The position numbers and the translations under genes were made by a program. The notes below the pieces were generated by a model, which made no database searches, had not been told where the DNA came from, and saw only the letters and a list, made by a program, of their open reading frames with translations. Positions 33,891 to 46,900 of a stretch of 64,000 nucleotides of DNA are shown in pieces. The DNA is from Mesorhabditis belari (taxonomy: Eukaryota > Nematoda > Chromadorea > Rhabditida > Rhabditidae). Positions within the stretch are counted from its first letter, which is position 1. Each line of letters opens with the position of its first letter. The stretch covers positions 452,001 to 516,000 of the forward strand of contig CAUEEP010000731.1 in NCBI GenBank assembly GCA_958450365.1. The letters run 5' to 3'.

Positions 33891-34913
33891 GTGAGAGAAG
33901 GCGAGGAATGATGAGTTGGAGGGCCGTGTTTTTCCCTATTTAATGCTCCTTTTTGAATGGCACAATGGATAAATTTTGCTTTTATTTGCATATCTAATAG
34001 CTATATCTATGCGGTCATTCGCTTCATGTTCAAGCTTTGGTCTCACTTCCTTGGCTTACAGTTTCTAGGCTCGATTGGAACAACTTTGTTTCTATTTTAT
34101 GCTTTTTTTGGCTCAGATTGTATTTTCATATTAAATACATGGGATATTTTTCCTCTTTGGTGCTTTCTAGCTAGTCGCATACTAGTAGCATGTTTTGTTT
34201 TTTTACTTGGGCTCTTGCTTTCGAATAGCAATTCGTTTTGCATTTAGAAATTCAGTGATCTTTGAAGATTTAGTCGTGCTTTTCGGTACTTGTTAGATCA
34301 ATGTGCAGCCGGTTAGATCAATGAGCAATGTTAGATCAATGAGCAATGTACTACACTCTTTAATCTCACGTTTAATTGATGTTTAGATATTCCAAATGGT
34401 CAGCCATTCTTGTTCCCATTTTATGTTCCTTTTGAATGGTAATGTGGTAAGCTGCTCATTTTTCAATGGCTTATTCAGTTGCCATATTGCTCAGGCTTAT
34501 TAAAATCCATATTACCATTCAAAAAAAAAGGAAAATTCCCACAAATTGTCATTCAACTACGTTCTTGACACATTCTGACGCCATCTCATAAATTCATTAG
34601 CATATTTTTGAACTTTTCAACCTAAAAAAAGAGGTTTTAAACTCTGTACAGGGTCTGTACTACAGGCAAGAACCTTTGGCAGCATGAATTCATGTGTATT
34701 AGCGATCCTTTTATTCCATCATCTAAAAATTTCACCAACATTAGCTTATCTTTGGAAAAAAAGCTGAATCGACTGACCAATAGCTCATCAATCGACGAGA
34801 AATTTTCATGCTTTAATCATGAGTCCTAAGCAATTTTTCCATTTTGAAACCAAGTTTATTATGACTGCACTTTTTAAACTTTATCCCCAAAACTTTGAAA
34901 CACAAATTTTTCA

Positions 34914-34920
34914 ATTCCAG
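34914..34920 (+). promoter_or_regulatory. Splice acceptor in the GLG1 5' UTR
   Basis: AATTCCAG, 44 bases before the ATG, is preceded by a TTTTTC tract. It serves either a spliced leader or an upstream noncoding exon ending near 33890. Confidence 0.5.
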
Positions 34921-34964
34921 GCAAACGGGTGAACGAGCCGGGCAAACACAAAGAGACACGAAAA

Positions 34965-37900
34965 ATGAAGAGGCTGTGGCTCGTCGCGGCCGCTTTTCTT
35001 GTGCAATCATTTGGTGAGTTATCCAAAAGAACTACAGTCACAGCAGAACACAAATAAATTAGCAAATTTAGCCATGTATTTAGTGGGTCTTGGCATTTTT
35101 GTCAGGCATAGTAGCTCGCCTTTTTGCGCTAGACAAAGCCCTAAATTTGAAACATGACCCTTTTTATAGGCTCCGCGGAAAATCTAGGATCTAGGAAACT
35201 CGTATTTTCTAATAAATTGATGATTGAGGAACGATTACGATACCGTAGCAAATTTAATGAAGTATTTAGTGGGTTTGGCAATTTTTGTCCTACAGAAACA
35301 TTACTAGAAACACTAGCTTTTAGGCTAGACAAGGCGCTAAATTTGAAACATTGTCTTTTCGAATAGTTAGAAAGAATTTCTTTTACTAAATTTCTAAATT
35401 TCCAAATCTCCAAGCTTATTAAATAATCAAGAAACACAAAAAATATTTCATAAAATCATTGCGATTATGAATTCTTTTTAGTAACAGCCGACGAGGCAGC
35501 CCCAGCAGGAAACAACAATGTGAATGTGGAAGCCGGCAAAAAGTGAGTAAATTGAAATCTGAGAAAAAAGAGCATATTGGTCTTGTAAACTGCTTAGAAA
35601 AACACTAGTAAAACCTCATTGTAAAATTTCGAAACTTAGCGTTTTAAACTTTGGAACCAGATGAAATGAAATGATAGCGGCTTTTCTAAACTTTAAGCCA
35701 CAAATATTGAAACTATATTTTTCAAGCGTTTCCATTTGCTGATTGTAAGCCAAGCAAACAGTTACAGCCAATCCAATTACTATTATGCTTTTTTAAAATC
35801 CCTTTAGATCTTCGATTTCTTTTTAAATGTTTCCAATATTTTCCAAAAAAACCCCAAAACCAAACGATCAATAGAGTCGATTTCATTGCTTTTGACGGGC
35901 GTCTTTTACCTTTTTTTCCTTTATAAACAAGTTTGCTGCTTTTTGTTGGGGAACTGGGAGAATTGACAGTTTTGGAAAAATTTCTAGTTCAAAACAAACT
36001 TTTCAATTTGAAATCAATCTGACTTGTTCGTTTGTAGTGTAGAAAAAAAGCCCAAAATGTTGATAGGAGCGATTTTTCGCGTGAAAAGTGATCGTCTAGT
36101 GAATCATCATCATCAAACAAATCACTGAACAAATTTCTAACAATTTTTACGATTTGATCGATCGATTTAGTTAGAAAATTAGTTAGATGCTAATATTTAT
36201 CTTTGCGAAAAAGCGAACATGTTGTTTCGTGGGCAAATTGTTTTAGAATTTCACGAATTCACTTCATCCAAATTGAAACTCAATATTTGACTTTTGACTT
36301 TTGAAATGACTTTTGTATAGATTAATATCACTTTCCTTTTACAAGCCAAACTTCAGAAACCTAGCAAAGTCCCAACTTTCCCCTATTGCACATCAATTCG
36401 CAAGAATCTTTAGCGAACTCACGTCTCAGTCTCATTTCTAACAATCTAAACAACAGTCTAAACAAACAATTATCCCAATGATCAACTAACGATTTCTCTC
36501 TCAAATTTGGCAAATCTTTGGCTAAAGGATCCAAAAATCGACCCGAGAATGGGGAAGGACAAAAGAAAAAAAACCGGTTTTTGCGGGTCGATTGTGTCCG
36601 GAGCGATTCTCGTGTCTTTTCCCGAGATCTTCATGAGAATTTTTAGCCCGGGGTGAAAGGGGAAAGGGGTAAGGGGAAAGGGGGAAACTGGTGAAAAACG
36701 TGGCAACCTCATGGGGTAAAGGATTTGAATGGGATATGTACCAAATTTTATCAGAGACCAGTTTTGATGCAGAAAGGACTTTTTATGAAAACAAAATGGT
36801 AATACATTGGGAAATCGTTAAAGTAGTGAAGACAAGCGGTGAGAGATCGTGGGCTCGGAAATTGAACACAAAAATCCTGACCAAAAACATTGAAACTTGC
36901 AAATTTCCAGCGGCGAGCACATCATCGATTTCGACGCGTGCAAAGAGGACATTCACAAGTATTGCAATCATGTGAGTTGAGTCAAGAAACTTATACTTTA
37001 AGCTTTCAAATCCCGAAAACACCACCTCTTTGGCGCACTAAATTCTTCCATTTTCCCCTTGCGACACCAAATCGTTGCTGTGAGGGAAAATGGAAGAGTT
37101 GAGCACGCCAGAAAGGTGGTGCTTGCGCGATTTGAGAGAGAATAAAGTATGCCATAGCCAAAACATATAATGAGCCAATAATTTCAGGATGGAGTCGACT
37201 TGAAGAGTGATATCTCGATTATTGAATGCCTTCAAGATGCGGGCCAAAAAGAGACGGGGACACTGACGAAGGCCTGTGAGACACTCGTTTGGGATTTCAA
37301 GGTGAGCAAGGAAATGAATCAAAGATAAAAATAGCAAGGATATTAAGAAAAAAGATTGATCGTGCTATTGTTAGCCTTGTCGTTTATTGATAGCTTTAAT
37401 CAAATCCCAAAAAAGGAAGAATTAATCTTCGCACCTTCCACAAACCTTGGTTCCATTTGAAACTTGAAAATTTCTGAGAAGCATTTTTACTATTTTAGTC
37501 TAATCGATCAAAAACTGGCTTATTTTCACAAATTAAGCCTAGATTTAGCAAAATTTGTCTTGAACAATTGGTCAAGTACAGTCACAAGAACATATTTCAA
37601 ATCAGAATGGTTTAGGGAACTGTTTAGGTTTAGGTTTTGGTTTAGGGAACTGGGGTGACTGTCCCGTTAAGACTGCCTTTTATGAAAGTACCTAGAAAAG
37701 AGCCTGTCCAAAATTGTGCACTCCGAAACTTCTTTTGTCTTAGAAAACTTGACACATTTGTTTCAGAAGCGGCTCACGCAAGATGAGCGCTTTTTGGGCG
37801 CCGCGAAGCAATACTGCGAGAAAGAGATGAAAGAGCGCCCGGCAATGGCACACTGTGCACAGGTGAGTGAAATAATGCACGATTTACTGCAGATTTTGTC

Positions 37901-40900
37901 AATGAGCCCGTCAAAAGCCTGGCTTGAACAGACTATGCAACATTACAAAAGATTCGGTTTAACTGACCATTGGATAAGGCTAGGCCATTAAATAATCCAG
38001 GATGTTAATTGGCATTTGAATTCTTGAAATTATCCAAGCATTAGCAAGCTTGCTTACTATTCAACTTACTCAATATTGAAAAAAGAACTTTTTGACTACG
38101 AAAATCTTTTAGGAGACCGAGCCCGGCTACGCCCTTTCGTGTATGATCGAATTCGTCGCCAATGTCACCCAAGAGAGCCAATGTTATCAGTTCCTTTGTA
38201 AGTTTAATGATAGTTTAATGATAATCCAACTTAATTTAAAAAAAGCAACTACTTTGTCCAACTAAAGCATTCGATTTATTCAAGGCAAAATCATTAAAAG
38301 ACAAGATCTTCGACAAATCAGACAAAATGAAAATCTACGCCTAATTGAAAAAGATGTTTCAAAGTTTTCCTGTACTCGGGATGAGAAAAATTGCTAGTGA
38401 TACCAGTTCTCCGACCTTCATAAAAAGATCCCCTTAATTTTTACCGTAACCAATCTCCCTAGATCTTTTTTGTGGCCTGGCTACAGTACACTTAAATTTT
38501 CTTTATCAATTTATCTTATTTGTATTATTGTAATGTCTATTTGGCACGAATTTGAAGCCTTTCAGTCCGAACCGAGCGTCTGGCGTTCTCCGATTTCCGT
38601 CTCGTCGCCCCATTCATCAAGAAGTGCGAAAGCGAGTTGAAATCTTTCAATTGTCAGGTAATAATATATCTAAAAATGATGTATAGGTCGGGTAAATAAT
38701 TGAATACTTCAAGCTTATAGTTAGAAACAACTGAAAACCTAACTATAAGACACGGGCATAAATATATGAGCTCCAATTTCATGTCTTCTTTGAAACCGCT
38801 CTTTTTTTTCAGGTGATGACCCCAGATAAGGCTCACAAGGGAGTTGCCGTGCCACATACGCAAGGTTAGTGAGGAAATAGTTGAAACTTGCAGAGTTAGT
38901 TTTTTAATTGAGACGATTGAGATGATTGTTTGCAATTTAAAGACGATTACATTGAAACTAGAGGTTTTTTGGGTGTACTTTGTGCTCTTGACTGTTTCAG
39001 CTTAAACTTAATTTTATAAAAAATTCCAATAAGAATGGGGTCAGTTTGTGAAATGCTTCAGCAATCAACAATCGAAGAGTCGGACCAATTTGAGGATTAA
39101 AAAGCGACACTGATCCGAGCGAAAAAAGTTACCGAACAAAATAGATGTTTCAATATTGTTGGCTTTAGAAAAATTTGAATCAGTTTAATTAGGCTCGAAA
39201 TATTATCTAATAAAAATGAAGCTGTAAATAGAAATCTTTTTCAGGAATGGCTCTGGAGTGTCTCATTCAACAATTGGTCAAAGAGGGCAACAAACAGGGC
39301 GGACCAGTGCAAATCGGGGACACTTGCAAACACGAGGTTTCATTTTTTTGCGATTTTAATGAAAATCGGAATCACTGTCTTGTCTTGCATAGAATTTCGA
39401 AATTTCGAATTGAATTCCCAATTTAGGTGATGCGATTGGCCGAGATGCAAGCCGACGATTTCCATTTGGATCGACCGCTTTTCTTTGCTTGTCGACAAGA
39501 TCGAGAGGTAAATGAAATCAAAACTATTCCAAAAAGCCATTGTTAACCAAGGCAGGACTCAAAAATTGAAAAATATGGCCTGGAAATTTGGCTTAGAAAC
39601 AATCCTGTTTAAAGTTGTCAAAAGCACTATGGTATACTGATGATTCTTGTTATTTTTAAGCTTAATTTAAATCAAGTACAAGCTGTTTCAATGTAGAAAT
39701 TCAAAGGAGTTGTAATTAACAGGGAAATGTAAAGATTAATACTGCTCAACTTTGAAACTGAAAGTCTAAATCGACCATGAATCACTTTATTATTTGATAC
39801 TTGGGTCATTGTAGATTTCTGGATAAAAATAGACTCAAAATTTAGTTAAATGATAATTGAATTCTAACTTGTTACTTCAGAAATTCTGTCGAGACGTTCC
39901 AGCCGGTCAAGGGAAAGTCTTCGAGTGTTTGATCGTCAACAGGAACAAGGCGGAAATGCAGCCTGAGGTTTGCATATTGCACAATTCGAATAGACTACTT
40001 ATCGATAACAAATTACAAGCAAATGAGCAATCGGCAAAGGACATAACTCAATTTTCAGTGCTCAAAAATCCTTGTCGAGCGCGCGCAATTGATGGGTCGT
40101 GACTACCGAATGGCGCATCCACTCTCGAAAGCCTGTGCAGCCGATCTGAAAAAGTATGTTTCTAATGAGATCACTTAAGGTTATAAATTTGAAAAATAAT
40201 GAAGCAGCCACTCGGAATAGCTACAGTACAAAGTTCGGCTAAATATTGCAAAAAGTATCTTTCAAATGAGATGGCTTCAGGCTAGCTTTTTGAAAAGCAT
40301 CGAGCTCAGAATGATGTTCGTTAAAATCAAAAACTTTTTGCAATGTTCACTTTCAAAATCGAAACTTAAAGTTAGGCAACTTTTTAATGAGTAAAAGAAT
40401 TCAATTTTTAAATGTTTTTTTAAACAATATATCATTTTTGTTAGAGCTTAAGGAATGTCTTTCAGATACAACTGCGAAGCGCAAAATAACCTCGACGCCG
40501 CCGTGCACTTCCATATGACGTGGATCTTGTTGTGTTTGGAGAATGGAGCGAAGACGCAAGAGGTTAGTCAAAAATTGAGCTCAATCCTAGCGGAATTCAT
40601 TCAGCTTGGTATTTGTTTGACAAAAAGATATAAATTTTTTGAAAATAATGGAATGCTCAAAAAAAGCGACACTAGCTCTTTCAACATTGAAACAACTTTT
40701 GAAACATTGAAACTCAATTTTTCAAAACAGAACACTTCTTTTGGAAAAATGTAAAAGCTTATTAAAAGGATATTTAGGCATAAAAGTTACATTTTTTTAA
40801 CCAGTTTTTACTTTACCAGTTCCCCAAAATCTTTACAAAATCTTTCGGCAATTCAAAGCTCAAAGTTTCAACAATAAATTCGATTTTTTTTTCTAAATTA

Positions 40901-43900
40901 AAAATTTAATGAGTCGGCTTCAATAATTGGTATTATTGATAACTTCAAGACATTTAAATTCCCATTGTTCTAGCCGTATTTATCAAATTTTTATATGCTT
41001 TTGTTTCAGAAAAACCCACCCTCACAAGAATGTCAACACGAGATGCTCTCACATCGACAAATGATGATGACCGAGTTCCGAATCGCGCCCGAAGTAGTCT
41101 TGAATTGTGCAAATGTGAGTCTTTCAAAATGGGCAATCAAGGGAGATTTTTGTTGAAATCAGTTAAAGAAAATCTAGAAATTAAAATTTAAAATCAACTC
41201 AAAAAGCTAACAATATGCTTTGCAATGTTGCTAGAATTTGCCCAGCTTTGCCCAGGGGTTGGTAAGCGAATGAATGGGACAATTTGAGAGCTGACTGACA
41301 TCACAAAGATCACAAAGACATCCCATGAAGTATTAGACCGGAAAAGGATCAAGTGTCACAATTCTTCTTAGTTAACTTAGTTAAAAATATTTGGAGCTTA
41401 ATTGACTTATTGTTTTTTCTTTTGTTTCAATTCAAAGCGGCTTCTTACCTAGCAATTGGATTTTAATAGCATTTGGATTTCATCGGATGGATTTCATTGG
41501 ATGGATTTCATTGAATTTCATTGAATTTCATTGAATTTCATTGAATTTCATTGAATTTCATTGAATTTCATTGAATTTCATTTCAATGGATTTCAAAAAC
41601 GATTTTTCTCCTCCAAAAACGATTCTCTATATCCAAAATAGCTTTCCATATTTGAAATTACAAATCTGGAATAGTTAGAGTGGTTAAAACGTATTTTATA
41701 ATCATTTTCCTTTAGGAGATCGATCAATGGTGTTCACCGAAAGGCGATATTGAGGCACAGGGACGGTGAGTTCATGAAAAATCTACTCAAAAATTCTATC
41801 TAAAGCTTTAAAACATTAAATGTAATTACTTTTTATACGATTTACTTCTATCGGTACTCATTTCAATACCTTTTTGAAGATTTTGAATCTTCTGTGTTTC
41901 AACTTTATTGGTTAGAGAGTAGTAAGATGCCACGCAATCTCTGAGGGACATAAGTGAAGTAGTAAGATGCTACATGAGCTTTGTCAATAAGTATAGGGTG
42001 TCCCAAAAAAAATCCACTTCGGGTCAAATTTTTAAAATGTTTCCGGTGGCTCAAGGTAGTAGGGATGATGCGATTAATACTGCTCAACTCTGAAGCTCAA
42101 AGTCTAAATCACTTTATTATGAAATGAATCACTTTATTATCTCTTTTTGGGGTCGGGAAACCATGCAAGAGATTTCTGAACCACCTTTTGCCATAAAATG
42201 AAAACTTTCCACTCGCATCGTGGTGTCATATTAGAGTTAAGATCTAAAATAAGATTTTTAGCCAAACACTTCACTCATCTACATTATATGATAATCTGTT
42301 ATATATAAGAGATTTTTAACTTGTGCTTTTTTAAAGAAATGTCACGTTTTTCCAAGGAAACGCTGATCAATAAAGTGTATGGTTTAAATTTGTAGTTATC
42401 TTAATAGTAATATGCATCACAATGCCAGTAGAAAGTTTTAATTTGATGGCAAATCTCATTTCTCATATGTCAGTCTCATGGTATTGACTCATATGGTGGC
42501 GGTGATAGTCGTGGCTCAGAAATTTCATACATAAAAGGGTCATGATATGGTAAAGATCATGAAAAAACATCAAAATTTCCCGACCGCAAAAAAAAAGAAT
42601 TTTCGCACCATATCTTGAGCCATCAGAAACATTTTAAAAATTTGACTCTCGAATTTCTCCTCGCTCGAAGTGGATTTATTTTTTGGGACACCCTGTAAAT
42701 GTTGAATAGAAAACATACCGTAAATACTGTAATAGTACCCCATCACCCTTGTACAGTCGCGTAGTCGCTAAAGTTTTTTAGTATTTCATTTTTTTCAAAG
42801 CACCCGTACTTTCAAAAAATGCGTCTTTGGTATCAAAAAATAGCTGAAATTCAGGGCTATTTTTTGATATCTCAGCGCGCATTGTAGCATAAACCAGTGT
42901 CGAGAAAAACGCGTTCAAAGCTAGACTACGCAACACGCCGCACCGTCATTATGGGGATGGGGTACTATTACAGTATTTACGGTAGATGAGTTCCAAGTGG
43001 CTTGGCATGAGAATCAAAAGATCTTGAATAAAAAAGCATTCTTCAATTCTTTTCATTTGAAAACTTTCCAGAACCCTTCACTGTTTGATGGCGCACGCGA
43101 AGGAGCGAAAAGACAAGGAGAAATTCGGCGCACAATGCATGCAAGCACTTGGGGAAGTTGTCAAGGTCAGTTCAAATGTAAAGGGAATGAAAAAATAGGG
43201 AAATTTCAAGAAAACAATTCATTTTATTGACTGTGTAGTGATTAAAAAACTGCCCCTTTTTCCTGTAAACAGAGTGTTTAACGCTGTTTAACACTCTAGC
43301 ACCACTGTTAGTATAGCTCTTGCTTAATTCGTTTTCTAAAGTGTACAAACTTTCTAATACCATAATCTAATCTTGTCTCTACTTTTGTATCCATTGAGAT
43401 CTCTTGAAATTGAATTTATTAATAATCTAAAACGCAAAAACCGGCTAAACCATTGATCCTAAGCGTTGCAGTGTAGCCGTTTAAGCCGTTTAACTTGAAA
43501 CACAAGCTTTTCAACAAATGAAATGAGCAAAACGCGAGATTTTTTAATTTGAAAAAACTTGAAACTTAAAATTCCTTTTTCAAAAATAATTATCAGCTCT
43601 TTACGATAAAAGATTTTATGGTTCTTATTTTTAAACACAAATTATATTTCCAGATCGCTGACATCGGTTCGAACTACAAGGTGGACAAGGTGTTGTTCGC
43701 GTCGTGCAAGGATATCATCGAAGGTAGGGGCAATTCGAAGCACTTGGGTGACTGAACCAGTTTGAAGCTGTTTTTCGAACCAATTGGATAATTGAATCCG
43801 CTTGACACTTGTCTTTCTAGGTCCATGCCAGCAAGACGCTGAATCCGAGGCAGCCACCCTGCAATGTTTGATGAAAAACGTGGACTCGGACAAGATGACT

Positions 43901-46900
43901 CCACAATGTGAGCAGAGATTGATCGAGGTTCGTTGTGGGGGAAAGTAATTTGACTAAAATATTTGAAAAACGTTATTTTCTTACTTTAGGTCCAATACTT
44001 CATGGCCCGGGACTGGACATTGGATCCCCGACTCTACCAGGCTTGTCATCAAGACGCCGTTTCAAAGTGAGATTTTGAAAGTTTCAAAGAATATAGGGTT
44101 GGCAAGCGAATGAATGGGACAATTTGACTGATATCACAAAGATCACAAAGACATCTAAACGAAAGTCTAATTTACATCATCAAATTTCTCTTTAGATGCT
44201 CAGCTTTGGAGAATTGGCATATGCAGACGAACGATGCAAACAAGGTCGATCCGGGGCCACAGGTGTTGGCCTGCCTCTACCGAAGTGCCTACGATGAGAC
44301 GAATCCGGTGAGTGGGAAAAACATTTTTATACGGAATTGTTTACCCAACAATTTCCTCAATACCCTTAATAATGAAACGCATCTTTTTATGTTCCTAATG
44401 AAGAGTTCATTTCAGTTGACTCCCCAATGTACACAAGAGGTTCGACGAGTGCTTAGAGAGAGAGCCATCCGCGTTTCACTTATTCCAGAAGTCGAGGAGA
44501 ACTGCCGGGGAGCCCTTTCCGAGTACTGTTCCCACAACATTCAGCCACAAGAGGTTTGTAAATTTGAAACATATTTGCTAATCTTTAACTCAAGAATAAA
44601 ATTGCGTGTCGAATGGGACCAAAATTAACTCGAAATTTAATATCAATGAGTTAATTTTGGTATCATTTGACGCGCAATTTTATTCTGCATCGAATGATAG
44701 TCAAAATCGAGGTGTTGGTGCTGAGAAAGACAAGAAAAGCCTTAAATTTCCAACGGCAAAAAAGGATTGACAGAGATTTTCGTTACAAGTTTAGTGAGTA
44801 CATCCTTTATATTGCGCCAAATCCTTGCTGGGAAGTTTAGAGTTAAGTGCGCCAGAAAGGAGGTATTTTCGAGAGTTTTGAGACTACAAAATATGCTCAG
44901 TAGACAAACGAAGAGACGGGTTGGAACGATTAGAACCCGTGTTTCAAGTTTGAGGGATTCTTGTGCAGTAGCACTGTAGTAATAAAGCTAATTTACAGCA
45001 GTTGACCAAAAAAAAATAAAATCCAATCAGAAAGTAATTTTCCAGGAGATGCAATGCTTACAAGATCATTTCGAGGAGAAAGATTTCATCAAGCATCACA
45101 AGCCTTGTTACGATGAGGTGAAGAAATTCACCGAAATGGAGGCAAAGGTGATTTTAAAATTTACTATTTTACTATTTAATGGTCCGCAGCTCACCAAAAA
45201 AATCGCTTTACGCAAATAATTGTATTATAACATTTATTGATGGGAAGAATGTTGAATTTCTAAAAAAAACTAAGGTATTCAGTCTACATTGGCTGGATTG
45301 CGGTATTTAGTCTAGATTGGGTATTCAGCTTAGAATAAGGTACAAGAAAGCCTTTCAACCATATTTTCTTTGAAACTACTCAATTTTAGCCGGGGGTTTT
45401 TCACAAAAAAAAGACCATTAAATAGTAAAATTTCAAAAAAATCCAGAAAAATTAATTAAAGTATGGCAAAGTAATATGATAATACTCTTTATTTGAAACA
45501 TGACTCTTTCAGGACACAAAGCTCAACCGTTTGTTGACGAGAGCCTGCAAGCCGGTCATCGAGGCGCACTGTGAGGTGAATGATTACAAAACACTGTTAT
45601 ACGATTGTAAAATTTACATTTTAATTTGTTTCAGCAATTCAAAAACGAGGAGATTGATCATGGCGATGTTTTGGAGTGTCTTGTTCAGCACAAAGATTCC
45701 GATCATATGAACTCGAAATGCAGGTTTGACTTTTCTGGCTTTTCTGGCTTTTCTGGCTTCTGATGTCTCCTCTGATGCTATAGTATCCCAGAATAGAAAG
45801 TATGCAGCTGAAAGGTTGAATATATTTAGTTTTAATTCAAATATTCGAAAGATATTCAGTCTAGATTAGGATATTCAGTCTAGTTTAAGGTATTCAGTTA
45901 AGATTAGCTGGATTACGGTCTTGCCAGTTGAATACTTTTATTTCACTTTACCGTAGCCGATCACTACTAGAATACAAGAAACTCATGGAGGTCGTTAAGA
46001 TTGAAACTTCATTTTCCCATTTCAGATCCTACGTTCACCACTTCGAGTTGATCTCGCTGCGAGACTATCATTTCAGTTTCAAGTGAGTTTGAGAAAAACA
46101 GGACAACAGAGACAACATCGAAAAGCTTAAAATGTACAATGTACTTTAAAATGTACTTTTTACAATTCATTTTTATGCAAATCTGAATACTTTTAATAAG
46201 AGATAAATGCGATAGAAACAAAAAAAAAGGAACAATTGCAAAGACTCAATCAGTTTAGCACTTGAGAATCAAAAGCATCAATAACTTTTCAGATTCCAAC
46301 AATCCTGCGGACCTGACATTCAAAAGCATTGCAGTCGGGAAGGAAATGAAAAGTTCGTTTTGGAAAAAAATTACGACCACTAATCAGCTCAAATCTCTTG
46401 GATAATCCCTCAAATTGAAACTTTATTTTCCTTCCCATATTCGATTAGCTTAATTTTTGGAATCATTAGACAAGGAATGACAAGGCTTATTCTATGATAC
46501 CAAAATTGGGCTAATTTAATGAAAAATGGCGGGTGGATTACGATAGTTTGAGCCGAAATCGGTGTACTTTAGAAAATAGAGTAACCGAAAAGGGAGATCT
46601 CCAAAGTCTCAAAAACCCTTTCCAGAGCCTCGATCATCCGTTGCCTTTCGGAGGTGCAATTCTTGCATCGAGTGCTCGGACAGAGCGACGACTTGGCGAA
46701 AGATTGTAAAAAGCAGCTCCGCGTTGCCTATTTGGAACAAGAACAGGTAGAAACACAAGTGAGTGTTTGGTTTTCTGTTTCACCGCTATGCAAATATATA
46801 TACATCCCCGTTGTTTGTTGGCTAATAGAGAGCTTTAAAGTAATCAGTTTTCTAAAAAACGTTTCCCCTTTCTACCGTAATCTTGTCTTTATTTTTATCC

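Larger units (their letters stand above)
32857..34964. other. Intergenic DNA upstream of the GLG1-like gene
   Basis: It holds the 3' end of the decarboxylase-like gene, a half family D element (33410-33492), and a G+C-richer patch (about 33630-33920) that may carry the GLG1 promoter or a noncoding first exon. AT-rich DNA follows. The minus-strand open frame at 33611-33991 has no family resemblance I recognise. Confidence 0.5.

Noticed and set aside
33611..33991. 126-codon minus-strand frame upstream of GLG1
   Set aside because: No recognisable domain or splice context. It overlaps the G+C-richer putative promoter patch.
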